Part shown: positions 1-11,422 of the stretch, piece after piece | Layout: each line of letters opens with the position of its first letter | Position numbering within the stretch: position 1 is the stretch's first letter | From: Alternaria dauci | Taxonomy: Eukaryota > Ascomycota > Dothideomycetes > Pleosporales > Pleosporaceae | Length of the DNA: 64,000 nt | Assembly (NCBI RefSeq): GCF_042100115.1 | Contig: NC_091277.1 | Span: forward strand, 1,922,001 to 1,986,000 | Reading direction: 5' to 3' | Made by a program: the position numbers and the translations under genes | Notes under the pieces: model-generated | What the model was told of the DNA's origin: nothing | Database searches by the model: none | What the model saw: the letters and a program-made list of their open reading frames with translations, nothing else

Positions 1-1003
1 GTGCGGCATCGCCATGCGGCTCTGGCTGGTGAAGGAACCCACCAGACTTCAACCTCTCGACGATTCCATTCGCGACCGACGTGTCCTCGATGAAGCCTGA
101 CGCGATCAAATTTCCGCCCTTTATGATCTTGTTGCCCCCAATCTGTACCAGGGTGACCGTTTTCGTATCGCCAGGCTCGAAGCGCACCGAGGTGCCGGCG
201 GGGATATCGAGGCGGTAGCCATGCGCTCGAACACGATCGAACTCGAGTTGCGGATTCGTCTCGATGAAGTGGTAGTGTGACCCGACCTGTGTGTGGTCAG
301 TCGCGTGCTCTGTCGCCTTGACGGGGCTGCCATGCCTGGATGGGGCGGTCTCCCATACTCTTGACCTTCAGCTTGATCCTCTTGCGCCCCTCGTTCAGCT
401 TGATGACACCAGCCTCTCCCTTGACTGCCACGATTGCGCCCGGCTGCTTCACATCGTCGTATACGTCTGACTCGGGCAGCGGAAACATGTCGTTTGACGG
501 AACGGGCAGGAAGGAGCCGTATAGCGCTTTCTCGAGGTCCCCATCGTCGGTGGACACGGGGTGGTGGACGGTAACGAGGTAGGTGCCTGTGGGGAAGGTG
601 CCCTCAACCATCAGCTCGGAGAGAGAGTTGACAACAGAGGGCTGGACATGGCGGCGGCCAAGCATGGTCGTGCCAATGGCCATGAGGTCGGCGACCGTGT
701 GGTTCCCATCGCGAATAAGCTGTGTGCGTTCAGCATGTGACCGAGGATGCGCGTCGAGTCTCAGCCCGTACTTCTTGGAGATTGTTCGCGATCAATGCCT
801 GCCTGTCTTAGCAGCGTCTACGCGACTCGTTGCAAACTCACGGTTGCCTCGGAATGGTTCAACTTGACACCCCTCGCCAGTCGGCGTTGGGCGAGAAGGC
901 CAAGCTGCGAGATGACGAGCTTGTCAAGCTGTCACGGGACAATTAGCAGGGGCGCCCGTGCGAACAGCACCGTGTAACACACCTCCTTCGGACACAACTG
1001 CAT
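1..1003 (-). CDS. Urease, N-terminal part (gene continues past the left edge)
   Basis: Cytosolic nickel urease, hydrolysing urea to ammonia and carbamate. Only the gamma-like and beta-like regions of the single-chain fungal/plant enzyme are present, about 268 residues; the catalytic alpha region lies off the window. Exons read on the minus strand: 1003-983 (MQLCPKE), 928-842, 798-772 (only nine codons, ALIANNLQE), 719-336 and 286-1. Family landmarks are [39 protein letters not shown], the [14 protein letters not shown] block and, after the last junction, [11 protein letters not shown] and [16 protein letters not shown]. All junctions are GT-AG except the last (287-335), which must start with GC to give the universal [11 protein letters not shown] peptide. 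The start is the ATG that gives the usual MQL-PKE N-terminus. No internal break is seen in this part. Confidence 0.95.
287..335 (-). other. GC-AG intron in the urease gene
   Basis: Read on the minus strand the exon ends ATCCAG, the intron begins GCATGG, contains a CTGAC branch-like site and ends CACACAG, followed by GTCGGGTCACAC. This 49-nt removal is in phase and restores the invariant urease peptide [11 protein letters not shown]. No GT donor lies at the junction, and without splicing the frame reaches a stop. Confidence 0.85.
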
Positions 1004-1602
1004 ATTGCAAAATCTCGAGCAGCCAAGAGCACTGTTGGTATAACGCGTCTCAAGACTGTACTTGTATATCCACCATACTCTAGTCCGGTTCTACCGCTCC
1101 ATCAACTTCACCCCTTCTAGCCGTGTTGCGGGGTTCGCTTGCGATAAAGAAACGCGCCGATAAGAAGCTTATGGCCGTCGGCCGCACCCTTCACCCTCGT
1201 CCAGCCATGTACAAGTTGAAGCGCACATCCTCCCCATAAGCCATACAAATGTCACAAATCTCCGCGTGCCTACCCTTATTCAAGCTAACCGCGAAATGAC
1301 GTAGGGTTATCGGTTTCCACACCTGCACTACTGAGACAAGTCGATCTACGCCGGATTCGGCTTGTGCCAACCTCATTAGGAGTGCCTCCTATCCATCCTC
1401 TGGTTTCATGCCTCCATTCCTCCATAATGCATCGCTTCTGCATTGTGTCGCAGCCATGGCATGTTCAGATTCAAGCATGCCCGAGATACTGCCCTAGCCG
1501 GGTGTGTTGATGACATTTTTGGCACGCGCCACATCTTGGTACTACATGACTGGCAACCCGAGCATCTAGTATACGCCGTCTCCGATAGACCTCCACGATA
1601 CG
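1004..1602. promoter_or_regulatory. Divergent promoter region of urease and the 1603 gene; paired GATA sites
   Basis: No gene seen. Two CGATAA sites (HGATAR type, the consensus of AreA/NIT2 GATA factors) lie at 1142-1147 and 1158-1163, 16 nt apart and about 140-160 nt upstream of the urease start. Closely paired GATA sites are the known arrangement for nitrogen-regulated fungal promoters, which fits a urease gene. That they are used is inference. Confidence 0.4.
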
Positions 1603-3057
1603 ATGCATTCGTTGCTGCAACACTTCAAGGGAGGGAATGACGGGCCCGAGCCTCGACACCAGACACCAGACCCCCCTGTCAAGAGAAGCAGAGCAAAGGC
1701 TAGACCTGCCCCCAAAGATCCGAACGTTCCAAGGAAGCGCCTTCAGATCAACCAGAAATGCCTTTACGAGCGCCGATTGCCTGGGAAAGCGTACATCTCT
1801 GCCCATGTAAATCGTCTTCAGCACGGCTACTACAAGTCTAACGCGCTTCACGAAACCACCATCGACAACCTCTTCTTCGTTTCAGTGCACTTTGTCTTCC
1901 ATCCCCACGATCCGGATTCGCACCGTTTCAAGAGCGCCGAAATCGAGGTCACGGTCCATGGCGATAACGGCGACCCAAGCGCGTCCCGAAAGCCAGCCGA
2001 TTCGCATCCGCGTATCTTGAAGCACGCGCCAGAGCTAATGTATGGTGCCGTGTCACCGGAGAACCTGCAGTGGAACTTCAGCTTATCGAGCTCGCTAGGC
2101 GTGTCACAGGCACCCGTATCTGCTTCGCTGAACCCAAAAGCAACGGTAAACAGCAGCTACAAAGTTTTCCATATGATGAGCATCCAGAGATCTGTTCGAT
2201 CAAAGAGAAGCCCATTGGGCCCAGAATACGATGTTGAAGACGCAAAGGCCGTTTGGACACTCACAGAGAACATGCTCCAGAAGTCAGGCTTGCCACGCGA
2301 ATTTGACTTTGTGCTGCTAGTACAGAAGCCAGAGGACCTCGAGAACATATACATGTCTGTTGACCTTAACGCGCATGTCGGAGCTTGGTACGGCACGTAT
2401 CCCCAGTGGTATACCAATCTGTCAAAGTACATGCCAAACCAAGACTGTATGCTCAGCTTCGAGAACGATATTGGGCAACGTTTTCTTCCGAGTCACCCAA
2501 AACAAGGTTACAATTTCGCCAACCTGATACATTCGTTGGATGAATACGTGATGATGCCAGGAACCGTGTACCCGACTAGTGTAAGTTTGCGCCCTCGAGG
2601 AAATCACTACTAGAGCTGATTATCGCAGGGCACGCGGCAAGGAGAGGTCAACAATCCTAACTTGATAGAATATCAACCACCGGATGATGGTAAAGCAATC
2701 GAAGCAGCGTCGACATCACCCCAGCCTAAGCAGCCCAGCACACCCCCAAACAAGAGCAAGTCGCCTAGAGACGTACGGGAGCAGCATCGCCGTAGCTGGG
2801 CGCCTGACAGCGTAAACGTACGAGTCATTCTGGAACATCAGTTTCCACAAGGCTCTAATCCGTGTCGCTTCTCGTACTCGCCCATGGACAACTTGGAGCC
2901 TATACGATACCCGTCGATACGGCGGAGGAAATCGCGGACTGGACTGAAAGAGTACGGTGCGAAGCAGGCTTTGCATGAACTCGCTCAAGATGGACTAGAA
3001 GACAAGGGCAGCAGATCAAGCGGAGGAGACAGACTCAGTGGCTTTACACTGAGGTAA
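1603..3057 (+). CDS. Uncharacterised protein, 468 residues, one intron
   Basis: I do not recognise a family. Exons 1603-2580 and 2629-3057 join in phase 0 across a 48-nt GTAAGT...CGCAG intron, giving ...TVYPTS-GTRQGEVNNPN.... The N-terminal 50 residues are basic and proline-rich (PPVKRSRAKARPAPKDPNVPRKR). A folded-looking middle (about 50-325) is rich in aromatic and beta-prone residues, for example ISAHVNRLQHGYYKSNAL, NLFFVSVHFVFHPHDPDSHR and HVGAWYGTYPQWYTNLSKY. The tail is polar and disordered, with an RRRKSR cluster. There is no signal peptide or membrane segment. The start is the first ATG of the open frame; a slightly later start cannot be excluded. The good open frame and clean intron support a real gene, probably lineage-specific. 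Confidence 0.75.
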
Positions 3058-4337
3058 CTGGCAGTGCGTAGAGAATATATAGCAGCCTTGTAACCAATAA
3101 TCTATGTGCCACGTTCCTGCGTGATAGTGCGTAAACGCCCGCCTCACCATTACTCGCGAGAGAACATGCAGTTCCCAAGACTCGGCTGTCTGGCAGATCG
3201 CCACATTAGCGTGGGTTTTGACAGCCTTGGAAATCAACAGCCACGCAACCCTCATCACTCACGGCCCATCTTTTTCACCGGTGGAAACTCCGGGCACCTC
3301 GTAAACAGGAGCAATGTCCACAGCTATGGGCCAGCTGAAGTGAGACTCATCTCTTCCATCGCGCAATGCCGGTCGTGACAGGAGGGGGCAAACGCTCGGC
3401 GAAGGCTGATTGGGTCCGCTAGGCTTCCGACGCCTCGACGGCTGGGCCATGAAACGAGATGACGGGTATTAGCAGCTCTACTCGGGGCTGATCCAGTGGT
3501 AGAGACTGCTCTCTCGCATCAGCGCGGCCATGTCTTGTGTTTCGGCACTGCAGGTGTCTGCGAGGTTTGACTGGCCAGCGGGAACACGCGCTAAGCCGGG
3601 GGTATGATAGCGACAACCAGCCACGATGTCGCATCGCTCTTTCCTCGCACACAACGACCCGGTAGGTGTAATGAGCCATGGCAGCAGACGCGGATGCGAT
3701 GGAAGCGTGTGGCCTGCTGAGGTTACGACTGCGCGGCGGTGGCCCCGGAGCCAAGGGCGGGCCTGAGCCTGAGGACGTCTTCTAGCAATGTTCTATTGTG
3801 TTGCCGTCTCGTCATTGTTCCTTCCCAGGTACTTGGTGAGAGAGCATCGTGCCTTCCTCGTCGACCCTTCTCAGGCCATCTTGCAGCGTCCCTTCTTCTT
3901 CTTTCTACCAGCGGGATAGACTCTCGTGGCACTGTCTTTTCTATACCGATTCTAATACTAATTCTTCCATCGTCGCTCCTTCTTCGCCGCCGAGTCCTTG
4001 TCTTGCATCTTCAGTACTTCTGACGTAGCCCCATACCACGTTCTCCTCAGACATCGGCACAGCACCACGCTTGCGTTTAACAACACTGAGCTGCGACTTC
4101 ATCCTTCCGTTCAAAGCACCACAACCACACCGTGTCCCCCATACCACCAAATCCATGGCGTGGGCGTCGCGATGCACTCGTTAATCTTCCTCTCAAACCC
4201 GATCTCGAAGCAAAACAACGAACCAAGAGCCTGGAAACCCTCTCTATCCATGATGCCGATGACAAGCTTGTAACTAAAGAGAACATTGCAAACTTCTCGC
4301 CTCGCCTATCAGAGAAAACCCGACAGGCGAACACAAG
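3058..4337. other. Intergenic region with CT-rich promoter tract
   Basis: No convincing gene; short frames on both strands look random. From about 3880 to 3990 the plus strand is pyrimidine-rich with many TTCTTC and TCTTTC runs, as in many filamentous-fungal promoters, and probably belongs to the gene starting at 4338. The last 300 bases are likely its 5' untranslated leader. Confidence 0.5.
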
Positions 4338-7300
4338 ATGGCGGCATACCACCTCCACTCGCAGTCACCGCGACTTTCTGATCGAGCGTCACCGCAGATG
4401 CACACTGGCAACCCAATGACGCCCGTACACTCCCCGCACCACTCGGTTACGTCTTCTGCTTCTTCTCGGACCCCTGTTCACATCCTCACCATTCACGAGT
4501 ACCGCAAGCAGCAACACACGCCTACACTCTCGCAGACAGGGACTCCGTTAGGCAAGACCCTTCGCAGAAAACCCGCGGCGCTCGCCCTGAACGACATCGA
4601 ACGCGCACCATCTGTATCACATTCGACGCGGTCAGGTTCTGGTCCTCCATTGCACCCTCTTCACTTCTCGCAGTCGGCATATCAACTCAACTCGGACTGT
4701 TCGCCTTTCCAGCAACAGACACCACTCGAGCTATCGCATCGGTCGCAGTCAGCTGAGCCTCGTGTGCAGGCAGGCAGCATATCCAGCACATTCACTGGCG
4801 ACTCGTCTAGCAAGGTGCGTCAGTTCAAGTCAAGAAAGAGGTTGCCGAAACCGCCTGTGACTAGAGGTTCCGTATTTCCTCCAATAACTGCAAACGCGAA
4901 GCCTACCCTACCACGGCAATCAACGCCACCAGCAGTATCGAGATTTTCCACAGAACTCTCGCACTCCAGCGGCGCGCATACCACGCCTACGGCTTCGACC
5001 TTCTCGCTGTCCCGCTTTCCGTACCCGCCCCACCAAATCGACCCTTCACTGTCCCCACCTCACGATGAAAGAGAGCCCGCGCATGTAGACCCACTTAACT
5101 TTGCGACTACCGCACCCGCGACACCGCCCGCAACCCCCGCAATCATCCATTACCGTGGCGCGTCGTTTGACCTGGTCAATCCTCACGATTCGTTACTGCT
5201 CCACGACATTGTTACACCTTCGCGAGATCTTGATTCTAGTGAATACGTTACTCTCCATTCGTCTGGCGACACGTTTTCAGAGGTATTTCAACCCTAATCC
5301 GGCTCTCAACTCGACTAACAGCCATGTAGATGGCACCCAAGCGACCTGTATACGGCGACTTCCGCGCAGCGCATGCAGGTATCCTGAGACGCCCCGAAGA
5401 CTCTCCCAATCAGTCACATGTGGACCTTTCACTGGCTCAGTCACCCGCCGCCGTCAGTCCTAACTCTTCGTCGTATACATCTCCGTTGTACAGCCCAGAG
5501 TCAGTCAACGCCCCTTCACCATTAGTCGTCAAGGCGCCCGCACGTGAATCACGCTTTTCCCTCAAAGGACTTACTCGCAGTTTAACGAGGAAGCTCAGTA
5601 AAAGTCCGGCTATACCACAGAGCGAAGAGTTGCAGGATATGCAGAATCAGAACGTGAGTGCGGCATCGATTAGCATGGGTGGAGACTTCCCGCGTCCGCT
5701 AGATCAAACCTATGTTACCACACCGGAAACATCGTACTTTCCTGTCGGACCAATGTCGCCAGCTACGCCCACTAGCCCTCTGTCACACGAAAGTTTCCAT
5801 GCATTTTCGCCCGGACAGAATGACGTTGACATTCCACGGAGGCTTCCTACAAAACACTATGACACAGAGCCACTGGCATCGATGCTGCCGGATGACCGTT
5901 CTACTGAGATTGGACGCGTTGACGATTCTCAATTGCCATACTCCACAGAAGGTGGCTTCTCAAAACCCTACTACGATGATCTCGACTCGATATACCCTAG
6001 TTCATCCATCTACACCACGGATGGCCATCGGAAGTCGATCTATCAACAGGGCATTCCGAGCAACCGCAACAGTAGTGCCAACCCATTCGCACGCTATAGT
6101 GGCATGCACACGAGTGACTTCATGAACGGATACAATCGTGACAGTCTGTATGAACACAGCGCCTCAAATGGAGTCAGCCGTCAGGTGCCACTTCCATTCG
6201 CCCAGGATATGTACGACCCTCCCATCGATGAAGGGGATCCGAAGACGGACACCATCAGCAAATTCATCGATGAGTACAGCCCTCAGAGTGCAACCGACGC
6301 AGCTTTGACTACGCACTGCGAGCAGTTTGAAAAGGCACGGGGTGCACACTATCCACCAGCTGGTGTACCTTCAAGGCAACCTCCGATTACTCAACACCCA
6401 GGATCCCCCCCTCGTGAAGCAGCTCCTCTAGCGCCAGCCTTTGAGTACGACGAAGTACCATTCATTCCTCTGCGTCCAGGACTGTCGAGTATGTTTTCTC
6501 AGGGCTCGAACTACTCATACGGCGATACTCGGAACTTGCTGCGAACCTCACAGTTCGATGTCTCAGGTCAGCCCAACGCGGCGCGCACTCTAGAACCGTC
6601 CTCATCATACTCCCAACCTGAAGCACGACCTCTCGAACCTTCGTCATCTTACTCCCAAGTGGATAGCCCACAGAGCCCGCATACACCAAAAGAGGCTCTC
6701 GAGCAGGCGGAGCAGATCTTTCAAGACACGGTCAACAACCACCAGAGTGACAGTACGATCCCCGCCATGTGGGGGAGACGTAACTCAGCAAGCCTGCTGC
6801 TGAGCAAGACAGCCACGAATAGATCATCTGGCGCCCCAAAAGATTCCGATACCCTCCTTCGCGGTGGTGATAGAGCTATCTCCGGAGACACCGGAGACAA
6901 AGCAGACTGGGAGACAGTTGGCGGCAACAGTCCTGATTCTAAACGTCACGAGTCACTGAGCAGTATCGCGGACTATAGCAGCAGCGAAGGTACCCGGAAC
7001 AGCCTCGGCTTAAACTCGGATGGCTCTCTTCCGTCATGGGCGAAACAAGCTCAGTCACCACCTCGACCGACCTACTACAGTCATCCCAGTCCCATACAAA
7101 GCCAACATCCCCACCCCTTCGGCTCATCGCCGCCCCAGCTGAGAGCCCGGGCAAGCGCTCGCACTGCACCAGACACATCGTCTCCTCCATTGGCTACCAG
7201 CCCCCCTGCGTCGAGAACAGCGCCATTCTTTCGATTCTCTCCTCATACTGATGATGTTTTGGGGCGTGGTGCTGTTGAGCAGCCGTATGCATACGCCCCT

Positions 7301-8398
7301 TGGGCAGATCCGTACGCTTTTAGCGACAAAGAAACGCAAGAATTGTTGGCTTCTGGACCTAATGATAACGTCATTGTCGATGAGCCGCGTGTTCCGCCTA
7401 AAAATCCGGCCCGTCAACATCATCGATACCGAAGCGACGATACCATACCGACTTCAAGTACCGCTGACGAGAACGTGTTTGGCAGCAGCCCTGTTGGTCT
7501 CCAACGGCAGAACACGTTTGAAAAGCTTTCCGTTGTTGGGCCCAAGGGCAATCTGACTGGTACTCCTCGCGGGACTGGCATGCACGAGACTGGTAGCAGT
7601 GTCGCAGATCACAGTAGTCCCGGTGTTAGGCTCAGCTCAAGTGTCGGTCGCCAGAGCTTTCGTTCAGACTACAACGGTTTCTACGCTTCACCGTTCCCAG
7701 CTACAGGCAGTGTAACTCGCATTAGCCAATCTCGGCCAACCCACATTCCGACATCTGACCGAACACCATCGGAGACCAGTTTGTTTCCACAGACGAAAGA
7801 ACTGGAAACGCTGCAAGAAGCATCTCCATTTCCCGGGGCTCGAAAGCACCTTCGCAACTCGACCACGTTCCTGCGTTCGCAACGGCGCACAAGCCGATCT
7901 GCTGTACCAGGGCAAACAAAATTGCGCCAGATGTTTCTCGCGCCAGAAGCAGCTCGATCCACTGTCTCGACTCAAGGTACCCATACCACGCACTTCATGG
8001 CCGGTAGCGAACGTCCATCTACTAGTGACACGAACACGCCTCTTCGATCCTCATACCCCAGCCTCCATATTTACCCTCCGACTGCTCGTACCAATATTGC
8101 ACACGAACACTCACCTCACCTCCTCTGTGTAGAGCGGAAACCTAACCCAGAGGATGAGGCACGGCGACGCAAGCTGTCATGGTTCATCTTCGCGGCTTTC
8201 TGCCTCGTGCCACCCTGCATCCTTCTCTTCCGTTTCTTTGCAGACAACATCATCGCCTCGTTCACGGAAGGTCACCTGGGTTACTGTACGCCACAGTCGA
8301 AGAGAGTAGCGCTTATTGCTGGCATTGCCGTTAACGTTGTCCTTGTCACTGCAATCTTGGTCCCGGTCCTGGTCGCACATGCACTAAATGCCGTATGA
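4338..8398 (+). CDS. Large disordered Ser/Pro-rich protein with two C-terminal membrane segments
   Basis: Unrecognised 1337-residue protein. Exons 4338-5282 and 5330-8398 join in phase 0 across a 47-nt intron with a CTAAC branch site (...DTFSE-MAPKRPVYG...). Almost the whole chain is low complexity and rich in Ser, Thr, Pro and Gln, with SP/TP sites and basic patches such as RLPKPP and GLTRSLTRKLSKSP. A 14-residue unit built on LEPSSSYSQ occurs twice in tandem (6581-6664). Near the C-terminus a hydrophobic stretch (LSWFIFAAFCLVPPCILLF), a short loop and a second one (VALIAGIAVNVVLVTAILVPVL) form a two-pass hairpin, so the protein is probably membrane-anchored with its long N-terminus in the cytoplasm and under phosphorylation control. 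That topology is inference. I found no enzymatic domain. Confidence 0.8.
6581..6664 (+). repeat. Tandem duplication of a 42-nt coding unit
   Basis: Two adjacent 14-codon units, ARTLEPSSSYSQPE and ARPLEPSSSYSQVD, inside the large Ser-rich protein. Synonymous differences between the copies show the duplication is not very recent. Confidence 0.8.
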
Positions 8399-9402
8399 TC
8401 AGAGTTAATCGGGGCCATCGGAGAAGGGCAAGTAATTTCGTCGAGTAGTTGAAATGAATGCTAACAGTAATTAGCAGCAATGCTGGCGATATCGAGCACA
8501 CTCAAAAGCACACCAGACCGTATCAACGAAACGCACGTGCTAATGACGCGACAAGACATGTCAAATGTCTGTCATCAGCATCCACCGCACATTGATCGAT
8601 CAAGTTACCAGCAGCACCTTCGTTGCTGTGTCTATTCCTTCTGAGTAGGTCCTTTTCTTTCTTTATGTTATGTTTTGCATGATTTGGCGTTCTTCTTTTT
8701 CTTTTCCGGCATTGGACAGGGTTATTTTGCTCGTCTTATTTACCTGTGGAACGTGTTTATTTGGGATGCATAATTTGGCAATGGGGAACAAACTGGCGTG
8801 TGTGTGGGCTAGGATCGGCTTTTCAGGTTCGGTTATCATAGCCCGCTGGCATCTCTCCGAACTTTTTCACACTTCGTCGTAATCAGCTTGACTTGGCGAT
8901 GTGGTCTTGGAGCATGGCAGGAGCACTTTGGAGGGATGGTTCACCAAAGCGAACAATATGAAGAAAGTAGCAACCATGACGTTCCAGTGGTGTTTTGACG
9001 GCTTACGTTTCTACTTGCGGAGGAAGTTTTCTACGTGAATCACATTCTCGAACAAGTGATTCGTTACGTCACAGCATACATGCCAGCACACCTGCTATAG
9101 TGGGCAGTGACTACTTGTGTCACCAATTGCAAATCTCCACATCTCAGACACGCACAGTCTCGTCAATTCACTTTTTGATTCGAAAAGAACTATAACCAAC
9201 TTCATTCATAGTAGGCAGCTTTGCAATTAACCTCCTTTGTTCTTAGTGCTAGCTCCTCAAACTGTAGAAACACTACACGGATTGTGAACAGAAAGACGCA
9301 AAGGAAGTGGATGATGCAATATGCATAAGAAAACAACCCTCCAGATCTAAAGCCATCGTAGTACAGGGACGATTAGACTGTCAATCTTTACGACCAGAAG
9401 CT
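8399..9402. other. Intergenic region between two convergent genes
   Basis: Probably holds the 3' untranslated regions and polyadenylation sites of both flanking genes. A T-rich stretch runs from about 8645 to 8770. No gene, RNA or repeat recognised. Confidence 0.5.
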
Positions 9403-11422
9403 TTACTCTCTTGGTTGCGGAGGGTTAGTTCTGCGTCTTGCCAATATGACACCCCCAACCTCCGCTTCTGTATCAGTTTTGATCGGCACTCCGAATTCTT
9501 GTTGTCCCTCTCTCGCAGTAGAACGCTGCTCGGTAACGCTCACCGGCCGTGGTGGTGGTGAAATGGTCCGTACACTGGTATCGCTCGGGAGTACCGAGGA
9601 ACTCAGGCTCCGACTACTTTGTTGCAGGTTGATGAGTTGGGAACCTGACTGCTGTTGGCTGCGAGCTATCCGGGCTTCGTCGTTGACAAAGTATAAATGG
9701 TCTACCATGCTCTTGACGCTCAGGAGGATCCGAAAGGCAAGGTACCCGTAGAAATAGGCCGACGCTATTGTGCTAGTGTCATCAAAGTTCCAGCCAACTC
9801 CAATGAATGTAAACAAACATCCCTCCAAGAGACAACACAACACTGCAAGCTTGCCCATTTTCCTTGCTGTGTAGACGTCGTCGTTATGTACAGAGAAGTT
9901 TCCAGCTCTTATTGCATCTAGATCATCATATGACTTTGATGATCCGAAACGCACTAGGAGCCTCCAGATCCTAATAGCAAGGCGTCTCCAGGCTCTAGTA
10001 GCAGAACGTCTCTGATTGAGGTGAGACTTTCGAGATGCTTCCAAAGTGTTTACAACTCTTTCACCGTCCTCAGGTGTAGCGTCGCTTTCGGTTATATTCG
10101 CGTCTGCAACACTCGCTTCCGGGACTGATAGGGTCGTGTCGGCAGCAACGCAGGTCTTCATTAGCTTCTGCTCTATAGAAACAGGCCACAATTAGTACAT
10201 TGCTTCCAATTTCGATATTGGATGGCTCACCATTTATGACTTCAACTGCGGCCAGGAGAGTGAGAGCCAGTAGCACAATGGCTACAATTTGCCCGAACCC
10301 CAAAACATAAAGACCATTTGCAGGTTTTAGCCCTCCGTACCATATAGCAAGGACGATACTCCCTGTGCCATACGTCATGCCCAGCAGGATCCTCGGCAAA
10401 ATTGATAAGCACGAGTCGAAGTAGATGTTGAACGCGTACCATACAGAGACGCTGACGTCTTTTGTAGTTGCCGGTGGTGGACGGAGCCAAGCCTCGTATT
10501 TGCTTTCCGCCTTGGTGACAATGATACTGGCGTTTTCGCTCGAAAAGCCTCTGAAACGAAGACAACGTGCGTAAAAGTAGTTCACTAGCATAGCAAGTGG
10601 GTTGATCTCCGGTTTGAAATATAGCATCGCAATAGCTTCAACATGGTTGAACAGTAACATCCCGAGAATCACAATGGACTCAACCATGTCGAACTGAACA
10701 GTCTTGCCGAACCTCGAAGCTTCAAAGAGACATTGAACCACGTTGCCTACGTTCAGTGTCTTATCGTTTATAATATCATCGAAGTTGGTCGAGACCGTGT
10801 TGACGACGAACGAAAACGAAAACATCGCTAGGAATGCGACGGTGAAAACAACTCGGCAATCTCGAACAAGCTTGCGCACGAATAGATGGCTCTGCAGCAC
10901 GCGCAACGAGAGGGCATGCGTGAAGGTAGCAAAGTAAGCCAGATATGTGACGATGTTGAACTCGTAAAAGGATATGCGGCATCGACTAGCAAGCCCTGCG
11001 ATTAGAATCGCAACACCGGTCACTAGCTGTTGGTCGCTTAGAACCGTAACAAAACCGATGATAATCTGCGTCCTCCTTTTGTGCTTTGGTGTAGGTTCGA
11101 AACGGAGATCGGCTTCGATGAAAGAGCGACGGCGCTTCTTAAGTAACTGAAGCGCATATTGGTCGGTGCAAGACAGTACATCAGGCGGGAGGCACCTGTT
11201 GAAGTAGCCCCAGACGATGACAAGAGATAGCCCAAAGGCTCCGAACAGAAATGAAATAAGCACCTAAAGACGAGGTCAAAGTAAAATACGGAAAGCAGGC
11301 TAAGGCATGCTCACTCCAAGGCCCGCAATGTCGGGGTTAACGTCGATTTCAGTATCGCAGCCATCGATAGGCTCACTGGCATAGCATTTACTGCAATTGA
11401 GAGAGCTTCCACAGCTGCCCAT
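9403..11422 (-). CDS. Polytopic membrane protein of unknown function, 636 residues
   Basis: Exons (minus strand) are 11422-11315, 11263-10231 and 10172-9403. The first junction is in phase 0 (...NPDIAGLG-VLISFLFGAFG...), the second in phase 1 (...AAVEVIN-EQKLMKTC...); both introns are GT-AG. The N-terminus carries three cysteines (SCGSSLNCSKC), then about eight or nine hydrophobic spans, for example VLISFLFGAFGLSLVIVWGY, VVFTVAFLAMFSFSFVV, IVAIVLLALTLLAAVEV and LAVLCCLLEGCLFTFIGVGW. The last ~100 residues are polar, Ser-rich and cytoplasm-like. The NPDIAG-GV-ISF opening recalls uncharacterised integral membrane proteins common in Pezizomycotina; I know no function for them. It is not a recognisable MFS, rhodopsin or ABC protein. 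Confidence 0.85.
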
